Shown: positions 51,901 to 60,751, counted from the stretch's first letter. The stretch: DNA of 64,000 bases from Collinsella sp. (GCA_019419455.1 DXZW01000014.1:49074-113073); one strand, 5' to 3'. The notes: generated by a model from the letters alone, not told the origin. Made by a program: numbers and translations.

Positions 51901-52698
51901 CTACTCAGCAAGTAGACGACGCAGCTCCTCTTCGACCGTGCGCACGTAGCGGACACGGTCATTGACACCGCGCATGCTGGGATTGCAGCTCTCCATCAGA
52001 TAGGGATGGCCCACCACGTTGAGCATGTCGCGATCGTTTTCGTTATCGCCAAACGCCATCATTTCGTTAGGTGAGATCCCCAGCGCACAACCATAATCGG
52101 CAAGCGCGGACCCCTTGCCCGAATCAAAGCCGATAAAGTCGGTCCATTCGGTTCCCGACGTCATCACATCGACCCGGTCGCTAAAGCGACGCACAAAATA
52201 CTCCAGCGCCGCCGGCTGCTCCGCCTCGGGCGTCTGGAAGGCAATCTTAATGACATCCTCGTCAATGTCTTCGGGACGGTCGACTACCGCCACATCACAA
52301 TGGACCTCATAACGCAGGTGGTCAACAAACGCATCGTTGCTGCTCATGGTGTAGAGGTGTCCCTTGCACGAAAGGGTCACGTCGGCATGGGGGTACGCAA
52401 CCACGGCATTCGCGATATCCATGGCCAGGCCACGCTCCATAGAACGCTTGACCACGGCACGCCCCTCGCTCATGACCAGGGCTCCGTTTTCGCATACATA
52501 GGCGAGTTCATCGGCCACCGGGGCAAACAGGTAGCGCAGGCTCGCATATTGACGGCCACTCGCCGGCATAAACACGATACCGCGACGATGCAGCTCATCG
52601 ATAAGCTCAAAGGCCTCGGAACGCGGTTCGCGCTCCCCCGGGTGCAGCAACGTGCCGTCCAAATCGCATGCAATCAGCTTGATTCCCTCAAGACCCAT
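51901..52698 (-). CDS. Cof-type HAD phosphatase
   Basis: A 265-residue HAD IIB phosphatase: LIACDLDGTLLHPGERE, VFMPASGRQYASLRYLFAP, and the C-terminal EMMAFGDNENDRDMLNVVGHPYLM. Substrates of this group are sugar or cofactor phosphates. ATG 52698 follows GGGGGAAG. It converges with the Fur gene and is transcribed on the same strand as the UreE/SlyD-like pair upstream, with a hairpin between. Confidence 0.88.
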   Translation of the reverse strand: MGLEGIKLIACDLDGTLLHPGEREPRSEAFELIDELHRRGIVFMPASGRQYASLRYLFAPVADELAYVCENGALVMSEGRAVVKRSMERGLAMDIANAVVAYPHADVTLSCKGHLYTMSSNDAFVDHLRYEVHCDVAVVDRPEDIDEDVIKIAFQTPEAEQPAALEYFVRRFSDRVDVMTSGTEWTDFIGFDSGKGSALADYGCALGISPNEMMAFGDNENDRDMLNVVGHPYLMESCNPSMRGVNDRVRYVRTVEEELRRLLAE

Positions 52699-52726
52699 AT
52701 GCTTCCCCCAAAGCCTCCTATCAACA

Positions 52727-52769
52727 GCAAGACGGACCTTGATCGGTCACCCCTCAAAGCCCGTCTTGC
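52727..52769 (-). terminator. Hairpin between the UreE-like gene and the HAD gene
   Basis: GCAAGACGG pairs perfectly with CCGTCTTGC across a 25-nt loop, on the minus strand. No long T run follows, so it may end transcription only partly. Confidence 0.45.
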
Positions 52770-52781
52770 GCATACGCGCGC

Positions 52782-53360
52782 TTAGTCGCGCGTCTTTTTA
52801 ACGATGGTAAAGTCCGGAGCCATGCTCACGACAACATCGGCCGCGCTCGACGCAAAGCGTCGGCCCGCATCGAGCTCGCGCGAAACGATCGAGATTCGAG
52901 CTCCCTCGACGCCGCGAAGCATACGGCCCAAAACCGGCTGCACCGGCGTATACATGCGCACGGTATGCTCGTCCGAGTCGCCCCGGAAGAGCGGCGCATG
53001 CATGTTGCCGATCTCCCAGCACGCATGCGCGAGCGCAATCGGATCCATGCGGTCGACTTCGACCAAATAGACCTCGGCGCTGCGCAGGCGCACGACAACC
53101 ACCACGGGCACCCTGCCCGAACGGTCAATGGTGAGCACGTCGCCATCGGCAAGACGACCGCCGTCGGCAGTATCCAGCCGAACATCGATCGTGCGCCCCA
53201 GCTCCGTCACGCCCACAAACGTGCGCGCATCAGCCTGGTCCCAATCGAGCAGGAGCTCGTCAACTTCAAAGACACCGCCCAGCTCCCGGCGAAGTAGGAG
53301 TTCATAGGACGGATCGTTGAGATTTCCCAAGCATGTCGTCGAAACCAAGCGTTCAGGCAT
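52782..53360 (-). CDS. UreE-like metallochaperone, no urease nearby
   Basis: A 192-residue protein whose layout matches UreE: a first beta-domain ending in GRTIDVRLDTADGGRLADGDVL (the R-G-x-x-L-x-D-G-D-V-L region), a YLVEVDRMDPIALAHACWEIGNMHAPLF segment (read in parts; the usual A-Y-x-L-G-N-R-H-x-P) and TPVQPVLGRMLRGVEGARI (the usual D-x-V-L-x-x-M-L-x-x-L-G). The conserved nickel His in GNMHAPL is kept; the His-rich tail is absent. No urease genes are visible in the window. It starts 3 nt after a SlyD-type gene, another nickel-linked protein, so a nickel-handling role is inferred. Confidence 0.65.
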   Translation of the reverse strand: MPERLVSTTCLGNLNDPSYELLLRRELGGVFEVDELLLDWDQADARTFVGVTELGRTIDVRLDTADGGRLADGDVLTIDRSGRVPVVVVVRLRSAEVYLVEVDRMDPIALAHACWEIGNMHAPLFRGDSDEHTVRMYTPVQPVLGRMLRGVEGARISIVSRELDAGRRFASSAADVVVSMAPDFTIVKKTRD

Positions 53361-53363
53361 ACT

Positions 53364-53792
53364 CTAGCCCTCGACCTCGACGAGCTCGATATCAAAGTTG
53401 AGGTCCTTGCCGGCCAGCTCGTGGTTGGCGTCGAGCGTCACGGCCTCGGGCGTCACGTCGATGACGACGGCGGGGACGGGCATACCGCTCGGCGTGGACA
53501 GGAAGAGCTTCATGCCCTTCTCGATCTGCTCGATGTTGGGAACCTGTTCGGCCGGGAAGGTAATAACCATCTCGGGGTTGTGCTCGCCGTAGGCATCGGC
53601 GGCCGGGATGTGCACGGTCTTCTTCTCGCCCACCTGCATGTCGACAACAGCGGCATCGAAGCCCTTGATCATCTGACCGGTGCCGCAGGTGAACTCCAGC
53701 GGCTCGCCGCGATCGTAGGAGCTATCGAATTGCGTGCCGTCGTCGAGCGTGCCGCGATAATGAGTCTTGACCTTCTTGCCCTGGTTGGACAT
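53364..53792 (-). CDS. SlyD-type FKBP peptidyl-prolyl isomerase
   Basis: A 142-residue FKBP with the small SlyD architecture: VKTHYRGTLDDGTQFDSSYD, LEFTCGTGQMIKGFDAAVVDM, then the inserted flap ADAYGEHNPEMVITFPAEQ, and VTLDANHELAGKDLNFDIELVEV at the end, which is the SlyD/FklB hallmark. No His-rich metal-binding tail is present. It assists folding and, in E. coli, SlyD also delivers nickel. The start ATG 53792 follows GGAGG. The next gene is the UreE-like protein. Confidence 0.9.
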   Translation of the reverse strand: MSNQGKKVKTHYRGTLDDGTQFDSSYDRGEPLEFTCGTGQMIKGFDAAVVDMQVGEKKTVHIPAADAYGEHNPEMVITFPAEQVPNIEQIEKGMKLFLSTPSGMPVPAVVIDVTPEAVTLDANHELAGKDLNFDIELVEVEG

Positions 53793-53912
53793 GGAAACCT
53801 CCGTGATAAGGGCGGCGCACAACGCGGGCCGCCATGAACATATGGCGCTAACTATACCCTAGTCATACAATTCAAAGACAGTTTGCAAAGAAACGCTGCA
53901 ACCGGAGGAACC

Positions 53913-54926
53913 ATGGCATATCCCGTATTTGACCTACACTGCGACACCGCCGACCGCATCGGCTGGGCCACGCTCGATCTCGACCTGCGCTTTACCGCCG
54001 GCACCGACGGTTATTTCCCCGGCGACGAAACGCATCCGCAAGATTTCGACCTCATCGAGGGCAACGCCTGCGCCATCTCGCTCGCAAAGATCGGCAACAC
54101 GCCGTGGGCACAGTGCTTCGCCACGTTTGTCCCCGACGAGATTCCCACCGCCCACGCCGCGCGCTTCCAGGCGCAGATCATGGCGCACATGAGCGGCCAG
54201 GCAATGCTTAACCACGACCGCATGGTCAACGTACGCAGCGCGGCAGACATTCGCCCTGCGCTCAAAGACGGCAAGGTCGCCTGCATCCACACCATCGAAA
54301 ACGCCACGTTCTTTGCCGAGGACCCCGCGCTGATCGAGGTACTCAAGAGCCTGGGCGTACTCATGTCATCACTCAGCTGGAACGCGCAGGGGCCGCTCGC
54401 GAGCGGCCACGACACCCACGCCGGCCTCACCGCCGCCGGCATCGAGGCCCTTACGCAGATGGAACACGCCGGCATGGTGCTCGACGTCTCCCACCTCAAC
54501 GATGAGTGCTTTGACGAGGTTGTCGCCCACGCCACGCGCCCCTTCGTCGCCAGCCACTCCAACTCCCGTACCGTCTGCAGAGTCAAGCGCAACCTCACCG
54601 ACGACCAGTTCCGCACCATTCGCGACATGGGCGGTATCGTCGGCCTCAACTACTGCAGCGAGTTCCTTTCCAACGACGCAACCAAAAAGACCGCCGCAGA
54701 CGTCACCTTCGACCAGCTAGCGGCACATATCGAGCACTGGCTCGACCTGGGCGGCGAGGACGTCATCGCACTCGGTGGCGACTGGGACGGCGCCACTGTG
54801 CCCGCCTTCCTCTCCGATGCCAGCATGATGCCCGAGTTCCAGAACATGCTCTCCAAGCACTTTGGCAAGACCGTGATGCAAAAGCTCTGCAGCGACAACG
54901 CGCTTGCCTTCTTTGAGCGTTATTAA
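53913..54926 (+). CDS. Membrane-dipeptidase family (M19) peptidase
   Basis: A 337-residue zinc dipeptidase of the renal dipeptidase family. Metal ligands are present: FDLHCDTAD at the N-terminus, IENATFF (bridging Glu), SHSNSR with His, and GGDWDGA near the end. The VLDVSHLNDE helix also fits. It has no signal peptide, so it is cytoplasmic and probably hydrolyses imported dipeptides. The start ATG 53913 follows CGGAGG. A hairpin terminator follows. Confidence 0.9.
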   Translation: MAYPVFDLHCDTADRIGWATLDLDLRFTAGTDGYFPGDETHPQDFDLIEGNACAISLAKIGNTPWAQCFATFVPDEIPTAHAARFQAQIMAHMSGQAMLNHDRMVNVRSAADIRPALKDGKVACIHTIENATFFAEDPALIEVLKSLGVLMSSLSWNAQGPLASGHDTHAGLTAAGIEALTQMEHAGMVLDVSHLNDECFDEVVAHATRPFVASHSNSRTVCRVKRNLTDDQFRTIRDMGGIVGLNYCSEFLSNDATKKTAADVTFDQLAAHIEHWLDLGGEDVIALGGDWDGATVPAFLSDASMMPEFQNMLSKHFGKTVMQKLCSDNALAFFERY

Positions 54927-54942
54927 TTTCACATCCCTTGAG

Positions 54943-54979
54943 CGGGCCGGCATGCCGAACGGTCGACATGCCGGCCCGT
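54943..54979 (+). terminator. Hairpin after the M19 dipeptidase gene
   Basis: CGGGCCGGCATG pairs with CATGCCGGCCCG around a 13-nt loop, 17 nt after the stop. It lies before the TTG start of the next gene, which supports that start. The T run is weak. Confidence 0.65.
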
Positions 54980-55000
54980 CCCCAATCCAAAGGACCGCTT

Positions 55001-55777
55001 TTGACGCAGCAGTTTACGATTTCCGCATCCCGACCGGATGGGACGCCCATCCCCGTCGTCGTTACCAAAAAGTGCGTCAAGAACTTCAACCTACGCGTCA
55101 CTTCGAGCGGTGAGGTCCACGCCAGTGCACCGCTCGGTGCCAGCCGCGAGCGTATCGAAGCGTTTGTGAAGCGCAACAGCGCCTGGATTATCAGCCGACT
55201 TGCCCAGCGCGAGCAACGTCAGGCGACGGCGCGAGAGCCGCTCAGTCCCTCGTCCATCATTGCGCTTTGGGGCAAACCCATCACCGTTCAGGATGCACTC
55301 GACCACAACTGTGCATCACCCGCACCGCGGCCCAAGCAGGCCACCTTCGCAAGTTTTATGGGTGCCGACGAGCCAAGTGGGTGCACGCAGGCAAAGCAGC
55401 GCACAGCCCTCGACGGCCTAACGCCCAAAGAACTCCAGACCCACATCGATCAGCTCTATACGTCCGAAGTCACATCGACGCTACGTGATATGGTGCACGC
55501 ATACGAAATCGCAATGGGCGTCGCCGTATCCCGCGTTTCCGTGCGCGGCATGAAAACGCGCTGGGGATCATGCACGCCCAAGACCGGAGCCATTCGCATC
55601 GCACGCGAACTTGCCGCCTATCCCATCGAATGCCTCGACATGGTTGTCGCCCACGAGCTCGTCCACTTGCTCGAGCCAAGCCACAACCAGCGGTTCCACG
55701 TCCTGCTCGACACATACTGCCCCAACAATAGAGCACTGTCTCAGCGACTCAAAAAACCACCTGTCAACGAGTTGTAG
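55001..55777 (+). CDS. YgjP-like (DUF45) zinc metallopeptidase
   Basis: A 258-residue protein. The C-terminal half is the YgjP/SprT-related metallopeptidase: VSVRGMKTRWGSCTPKTGAIRI, then MVVAHELVHLLEPSHNQRF with the zinc motif H-E-L-V-H and the third ligand His. The N-terminal half has KNFNLRVTSSGEVHASAP typical of the same family. Substrate unknown. The start TTG 55001 follows AAAGGA; earlier starts run through the preceding terminator. It ends head-to-head with folB, 6 nt apart. Confidence 0.82.
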   Translation: MTQQFTISASRPDGTPIPVVVTKKCVKNFNLRVTSSGEVHASAPLGASRERIEAFVKRNSAWIISRLAQREQRQATAREPLSPSSIIALWGKPITVQDALDHNCASPAPRPKQATFASFMGADEPSGCTQAKQRTALDGLTPKELQTHIDQLYTSEVTSTLRDMVHAYEIAMGVAVSRVSVRGMKTRWGSCTPKTGAIRIARELAAYPIECLDMVVAHELVHLLEPSHNQRFHVLLDTYCPNNRALSQRLKKPPVNEL

Positions 55778-55783
55778 GGCCAG

Positions 55784-56269
55784 TTAGCGCACGCGCTCGA
55801 TCTCGACACCGCAGCTTGCCAGGGGAAGACCGACGGGCGCCCAAGGCTTATCGAGCTTAACGCGCACGCCAAGCAGCAGAGGGTAACGACGCAGCAGCAT
55901 CTGGGCTGTCCCCTCGGCTGCCGCCTCGATGAGCTTAAACGTATGCTCGCGCAGATAGCCATCGACATCATGGCACACCGAGCCGTAGTCAATCGAGGCA
56001 TCCAGGCTATCGTGCTCCCCCGCTGCACGCAGGTCGGCATAGAGCACCAGGGACACGATGAACTTCTGGCCCAGCGCGTTCTCTTCGGGATACACGCCGT
56101 GGTTGGCAAAGACCTCGAGACCGTCGATAGTAATGCGATCGGCATGGCGAAGATCGTCATAGCCCACGTGGGGCACCGGCGCTGCAGTGGATATTTCGCC
56201 CCTTTCACGGCGAGCGAGCTCGGCGCCTTCAGTCTTGGTGGCATTCTCGGGCAGTTTCTTGTTACTCAT
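55784..56269 (-). CDS. folB: Dihydroneopterin aldolase
   Basis: A 161-residue FolB that cleaves 7,8-dihydroneopterin in folate synthesis. Seen: ITIDGLEVFANHGVYPEENALGQKF (in parts), with the Glu of the active site, the aldolase region IDYGSVCHDV, FKLIEAAAEGTAQMLLRRYP and VRVKLDKPWAP with the catalytic Lys. The first 40 residues are an unconserved extension. It is 43 nt after the HD-domain gene in the folE operon. No folK or folP is visible next to it. Confidence 0.9.
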   Translation of the reverse strand: MSNKKLPENATKTEGAELARRERGEISTAAPVPHVGYDDLRHADRITIDGLEVFANHGVYPEENALGQKFIVSLVLYADLRAAGEHDSLDASIDYGSVCHDVDGYLREHTFKLIEAAAEGTAQMLLRRYPLLLGVRVKLDKPWAPVGLPLASCGVEIERVR

Positions 56270-56312
56270 CGCGATCGTCTCCTTCGTTTAGAACCCCGAC
56301 CGCGCAAATCAA

Positions 56313-56894
56313 CTACACGCGAATCGACAGGTTCTTTTTATCATCGCTCCAGTTGCAAGCATTGCGCGCGGGGCATGCAAAGCAGGCGCGCGACGCTTTG
56401 TCGGCTGCATAGAGCAGACGCTCAAGCGGTTGGCTGTTCACGCGCAGCTTTCGATGGCCCAGAATGGCCGTCTTAATGGCTGCGGCATCGGCCGGCTCAA
56501 ACGCCATGTCATCGGGCATGCCACCGAGGATCGCATCAGCGACGCGTTCGCTTGCAACATCATGGGATATACCCGATTCATACTGTTCATCTTTGCCGAT
56601 ATCGTGAAGAAGTGCCGTGGCGTAGATGACCTCGCGGTCAAATTCGAGCTGCTCCTCGAGATTCTTAATCCACATAATGCGAGCGACATCGAACAGATGG
56701 TCAATACCGTGGCGGCAGAAGATGCGCCCCGATTCCAACTGTGCAATGTTGCCCAGGTGCCGCCGGAACAGCCCGTTGGCACAAATGTAATCAATGCGAG
56801 GCATGGCGCCAAAGGGGGCCAGGCCCGAAGCCATAAAGCCGCGACGCGACGTCCCCTCATCGGTCTTCGATGTAAAGTCGTTGACGACTCTCAT
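56313..56894 (-). CDS. HD-domain phosphohydrolase
   Basis: A 193-residue protein with the HD set: FCRHGIDHLFDVARI, then ATALLHDIGKDEQYE (the His-Asp pair), and AILGHR further on. Near the C-terminus four Cys occur as CFACPARNAC plus one upstream, which could bind zinc or a cluster. It lies 2 nt after folE, as in several Gram-positive folate operons, and may dephosphorylate the dihydroneopterin triphosphate product of FolE; this is context-based inference. Confidence 0.82.
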   Translation of the reverse strand: MRVVNDFTSKTDEGTSRRGFMASGLAPFGAMPRIDYICANGLFRRHLGNIAQLESGRIFCRHGIDHLFDVARIMWIKNLEEQLEFDREVIYATALLHDIGKDEQYESGISHDVASERVADAILGGMPDDMAFEPADAAAIKTAILGHRKLRVNSQPLERLLYAADKASRACFACPARNACNWSDDKKNLSIRV

Positions 56895-56896
56895 GG

Positions 56897-57454
56897 TTAG
56901 CGGCCCAGCATCCTAAAGAAACGCTCCTCGAGCGCGGGATCGGTCTCAAAGACGCCGCGGCGAGCGAGCGTCACGGTCTTGGTGCCGGGCTTTTGCACGC
57001 CACGCATCGTCATGCACATATGCTCAGCTTCCATGAGCACAATCGCTCCCTGGGGAGCAAGATACTCCATGAGGGCATCGGCAACCTGTGCGCACAGTTG
57101 CTCCTGCAGCTGCAGACGGCGGGCATAAACCTCAACCGTGCGAGCAAGCTTGGAAAGCCCAGCCACCCGACCGTTAGGGATATAACCAATGGCGGCCTTG
57201 CCATAAAACGGTAGCAGATGATGTTCACACAGCGAGTAGAACGTGATATCGCGCTCGATAACCAAATCGTCCGAAGCGACGGCAAAGGTTTTGGACAGGT
57301 GCTCCTCGGCACTCTGGTCCATGCCGCCGGCGATCTCACCATACATACGGGCAACGCGCGCCGGGGTCTCCAGCAGGCCCTCACGAGTTGGGTCCTCGCC
57401 TATGCCCTCAAGCAACAGCTTAATGGCGGCCTCGACTTTTTCCTGATCGACCAT
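56897..57454 (-). CDS. folE: GTP cyclohydrolase I
   Basis: A 185-residue FolE that converts GTP to dihydroneopterin triphosphate, the first step of folate synthesis. Seen: GEDPTREGLLETPARVARMY, the zinc/active-site motif FYSLCEHHLLPFYGKAAIGYIP with Cys and His, GLSKLARTVEVYARRLQLQEQ, and the second zinc Cys in HMCMTMRGVQKPG. First gene of the operon folE, HD gene, folB. ATG 57454 begins MVDQEKVEAA. Confidence 0.95.
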   Translation of the reverse strand: MVDQEKVEAAIKLLLEGIGEDPTREGLLETPARVARMYGEIAGGMDQSAEEHLSKTFAVASDDLVIERDITFYSLCEHHLLPFYGKAAIGYIPNGRVAGLSKLARTVEVYARRLQLQEQLCAQVADALMEYLAPQGAIVLMEAEHMCMTMRGVQKPGTKTVTLARRGVFETDPALEERFFRMLGR

Positions 57455-57520
57455 CTGGGCCTCACTTTTCCGATTTCACGTTCGCGCTATGGTACCACGC
57501 CCTCCGGCATCGACCACAAG

Positions 57521-58102
57521 CTACATAGTATGGGTCGAATAGACCGGATCGTCCCGCCAAAGCTCCACAGCGTCGCAAAGCGCAACGCCCTCACGCACAG
57601 CGCGGTCGCGCGTAGCGTTCATATCGATCACACGCTGGTTACTCGAGCCCCTAAAGCGCAACGAGATATCATAAAGATCCTGAACAAACGGGCCATCCAC
57701 CAACATGTCGAGGCAGGCGAGAATGCGGTCCGTCACCTCGGTATAGTGACGACCGCCCGGCATAAGTTCCTCGAGCACGTCGCCGGTAAAGCACCAAATG
57801 GTCTTCCCCGACCCCACAGGATAAGTGGCACGCACACGTTCGATAAAGTCAACGAGCCCCACCTGGTTCTCGGGTTCCATAGGCTCCCCACCCAGAATCG
57901 TCAGGCCATCAATAAAGGGATGGTCGAGGCTCTCGATAATCTTGTCCTCGACGGTGCGATCAAACGGCTCGCCCGCAGCAAAGTCCCACGCGACAGAGTT
58001 AAAGCAATTCTTGCACCCACGACGGCACCCACTCACAAACAGAGAAGTACGAACGCCTTCCCCATCAGCAATGTCGAAATACTTAATGTTCGCGTAGTTC
58101 AT
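57521..58102 (-). CDS. nrdG: Anaerobic ribonucleotide reductase activating enzyme
   Basis: A 193-residue radical SAM activase. The cluster motif CRRGCKNCF (C-x3-C-x2-C) is near residue 27, followed by LGGEPM and the end of the domain. It forms the glycyl radical on NrdD. The start ATG 58102 (MNYANIKYFDIADGEGVRTS) follows GGGAG. It lies downstream of nrdD but separated by about 430 nt of inverted repeats. Confidence 0.93.
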   Translation of the reverse strand: MNYANIKYFDIADGEGVRTSLFVSGCRRGCKNCFNSVAWDFAAGEPFDRTVEDKIIESLDHPFIDGLTILGGEPMEPENQVGLVDFIERVRATYPVGSGKTIWCFTGDVLEELMPGGRHYTEVTDRILACLDMLVDGPFVQDLYDISLRFRGSSNQRVIDMNATRDRAVREGVALCDAVELWRDDPVYSTHTM

Positions 58103-58117
58103 AGGTAACTCTCCCGG

Positions 58118-58201
58118 GAGGCCGGGACATATCATCCCGTCCTCAAACATTCTCGGCCTTCGGCCTGCGAAACTGCGGGCGGGACGATATGTCCCGGCCT
58201 C
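58118..58201. repeat. 84-bp palindromic element before nrdG
   Basis: GAGGCCGGGACATATCATCC at the left pairs with GGACGATATGTCCCGGCCTC-type sequence at the right end (22 of 25 positions paired), with a smaller CGGCC..GGCCG hairpin inside. It lies directly upstream of the nrdG ribosome binding site. Confidence 0.75.
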
Positions 58202-58347
58202 ATGCAAAGGGTAACTCAATGAACGAAGCGAACATCGAGTATAGGGTTCGAGGTCCAATAAAAACTGGGTTGCGGCTCAACCGCCATCGCAAGTAAATCG
58301 CAGCTGCAGCTCGAATTATTTCCGCTAAGAACTTCGAGGAGTGAGCA

Positions 58348-58549
58348 GACCGCATGCTGCATCTCAGCTACATCAACTTGGCCGCCCCGTAGCGAGGCCC
58401 CGGACCTTTGCTCGATATGAGTTCCGCACGAACAGGAGGCGCCAGTGGCGCCTCCGTCGTGAGCCAGGACTGTCCGAAATAGCGAGTAAAGGTCCGGGGC
58501 CTCGCTACGGGGCGGCCTGGGATGACTATTAGAGATGCAGCACGCGGTC
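58348..58549. repeat. Large inverted repeat including the 3' end of nrdD
   Basis: The arm GACCGCATGCTGCATCTC at 58348-58365 mirrors the last codons of nrdD (58532-58549). An inner pair of about 36 nt, GGCCGCCCCGTAGCGAGGCC and its continuation to CTCGATAT, is matched at 58478-58517 with two mismatches. A small GGCGCC-AGTG-GGCGCC-type hairpin forms the tip. Confidence 0.8.
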
Positions 58550-60751
58550 GCGGATCTCCTCGGTTCGACCCTGGTTCCAGAACTGGGTACCGATGTAGCC
58601 GCACGTGCGACGGGCGACATTCATCTTCTCCTGGTCGCGGTTGCCGCAGCTGGGGCACTCCCACACCAGCTTGCCGTCATCCTCGACAATCTTGATCTCG
58701 CCATCGTAGCCGCACACCTGGCAGTAGTCGCTCTTGGTGTTGAGCTCGGCGTACATGATGTTGTCGTAGATATACTGCATCACGCGGATGACAGCCTTGA
58801 GGTTGTCCTGCATGTTGGGAACCTCGACGTAGGAGATGGCACCGCCCGGCGAAAGCTGCTGGAACATGCCCTCGAACTTGAGCTTGTCGAATGCGTCGAT
58901 CTCCTCGGACACGTGGACGTGGTAGCTGTTGGTGATGTAGCCCTTGTCCGTCACGCCCGGGATGATGCCAAAACGACGCTGCAGGCACTTGGCGAACTTG
59001 TAGGTCGTCGACTCAAGCGGGGTACCGTACAGCGAGAAGTCAATATCGCTTTCGGCCTTCCACTCGGCGCACTTGTCGTTCATGCGCTGCATGACTGCCA
59101 TGGCAAAGGGCGTGCCCTCCTTCTCGGTGTGGCTGTGGCCCGTCATGTACTTGACGCACTCATACAGGCCGGCATACCCCAGGCTGATGGTGGAATAGCC
59201 GCCCACGAGCAGCTTATCGATCGTCTCGCCCTTCTTCAGACGCGCCAGGGCGCCGTACTGCCAAAGAATCGGCGCGGCATCCGAAAGCGTGCCCATCAGG
59301 CGCTCATGACGGCACAGCAGGGCACGATGGCACAGCTCAAGGCGCTCATCGAAGATCTTCCAGAACTTGTCCATGTCCTGATGCGAGCTCAGCGCGACAT
59401 CGGGCAGGTTGATGGTCACAACACCCTGGTTAAAGCGGCCATAGTACTTAGGTTTGGTCGGGTCATAGTTCAGCGCGTTGGCAACATTGTTAAAGCCGTT
59501 GCCCGAGCGGTCGGGCGTCAGGAAACTGCGACAACCCATGCAGGTGTAGCAATCGCCGTTGCCGGCGGTCTCGCCCTTCGACAGCTTGAGCTCGCGCATC
59601 TTCTTCTCGGAGATGTAATCGGGCACCATGCGCTTGGCGGTGCACTTGGCGGCGAGCTTGGTCAGATAGAAGTACGGCGAATCCTCGCGAATGTTATCGT
59701 CCTCGAGCACGTAGATAAGCTTGGGGAATGCCGGGGTAATCCACACACCGGCTTCGTTCTTAACGCCCTCATAGCGTTGACGAAGCGTCTCCTCCACGAT
59801 CATGGCAAGGTCGTGCTTCTCCTGGGGCGTACGGGCCTCATTGAGATACATAAAGACCGTCACGAACGGCGCCTGGCCATTGGTGGTCATAAGGGTCACG
59901 ACCTGATACTGAATCGTCTGGACGCCGCGACGGATCTCATCGCGCAGACGGTCCTCAACGACCTCACGGACCTTTTCGGCAGATGCCGAAACACCGAGCT
60001 CCTCGAGCTCGCGGGCAACCTCGCCGCGAATCTTTTGACGGCTCACCTCAACAAACGGGGCAAGATGGGTCAGCGAAATAGACTGGCCGCCGTACTGGGA
60101 GGAAGCAACCTGGGCGATAATCTGCGTCGCGATGTTGCAGGCAGTCGAGAAGCTGTGCGGCTTCTCGATCAGCGTGCCCGAGATAACGGTGCCGTTCTGG
60201 AGCATGTCCTCCAGGTTCACCAGGTCGCAGTTATGCATGTGCTGGGCAAAGTAGTCAGAATCGTGGAAGTGGATCAGGCCCTCATTGTGGGCATCCACGA
60301 TCTCCTGGGGCAGCAGCACACGCTGAGTCAGATCCTTTGAAATCTCGCCGGCCATATAGTCGCGCTGGACGGAATTGACGGTCGGGTTCTTGTTAGAGTT
60401 CTCCTGCTTGACCTCTTCGTTATTGCACTCGATCAGCGACAGAATCTTGTCGTCGGTCGTGTTCTTCTGGCGCTTCAGGCTCTGAACATAGCGATAGATG
60501 ATGTAGTGGCGGGCGACCTCGTAGCAGTCGAGACGCATGATCTCGTCCTCGACCAAATCCTGGATCTCCTCGACCGAAACGGTGTGGCCCGCGTTCTCGC
60601 ATGCCTCGGCGACGTTTTGCGCCGCATAAACCACCTGGCGGTCGGTAAGACGAGAGCTCTCCTCGACCTCCAAGTTTGCGGCGCGGATGGCATTGACGAT
60701 CTTATCGATGTCAAAGACAACCTCGGTGCCGCTGCGCTTGATGATCTTCAT
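58529..60751 (-). CDS. nrdD: Anaerobic ribonucleoside-triphosphate reductase
   Basis: A 740-residue class III ribonucleotide reductase, reducing NTPs to dNTPs without oxygen. Residues about 1-95 are an ATP-cone (IIKRSGTEVVFDIDKIVNA, then DRQVVYAAQNVAEACE). Large domain with HFHDSDYFAQHMHNCDLVN, the catalytic Cys region DCYTCMGCRSFLTP, and at the C-terminus the zinc site CQVCGYDGE..CPSCGNRD followed by the glycyl radical motif RRTCGYIGTQFWNQG. Complete length. The start ATG 60751 follows an AAGAGG site. NrdR boxes lie in its promoter. Confidence 0.95.
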   Translation of the reverse strand: MKIIKRSGTEVVFDIDKIVNAIRAANLEVEESSRLTDRQVVYAAQNVAEACENAGHTVSVEEIQDLVEDEIMRLDCYEVARHYIIYRYVQSLKRQKNTTDDKILSLIECNNEEVKQENSNKNPTVNSVQRDYMAGEISKDLTQRVLLPQEIVDAHNEGLIHFHDSDYFAQHMHNCDLVNLEDMLQNGTVISGTLIEKPHSFSTACNIATQIIAQVASSQYGGQSISLTHLAPFVEVSRQKIRGEVARELEELGVSASAEKVREVVEDRLRDEIRRGVQTIQYQVVTLMTTNGQAPFVTVFMYLNEARTPQEKHDLAMIVEETLRQRYEGVKNEAGVWITPAFPKLIYVLEDDNIREDSPYFYLTKLAAKCTAKRMVPDYISEKKMRELKLSKGETAGNGDCYTCMGCRSFLTPDRSGNGFNNVANALNYDPTKPKYYGRFNQGVVTINLPDVALSSHQDMDKFWKIFDERLELCHRALLCRHERLMGTLSDAAPILWQYGALARLKKGETIDKLLVGGYSTISLGYAGLYECVKYMTGHSHTEKEGTPFAMAVMQRMNDKCAEWKAESDIDFSLYGTPLESTTYKFAKCLQRRFGIIPGVTDKGYITNSYHVHVSEEIDAFDKLKFEGMFQQLSPGGAISYVEVPNMQDNLKAVIRVMQYIYDNIMYAELNTKSDYCQVCGYDGEIKIVEDDGKLVWECPSCGNRDQEKMNVARRTCGYIGTQFWNQGRTEEIRDRVLHL

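Noticed and set aside
58535..60340. 601-codon plus-strand frame opposite nrdD
   Set aside because: Antisense of nrdD, low-complexity Leu/Val/Gly-rich product, no start signal.
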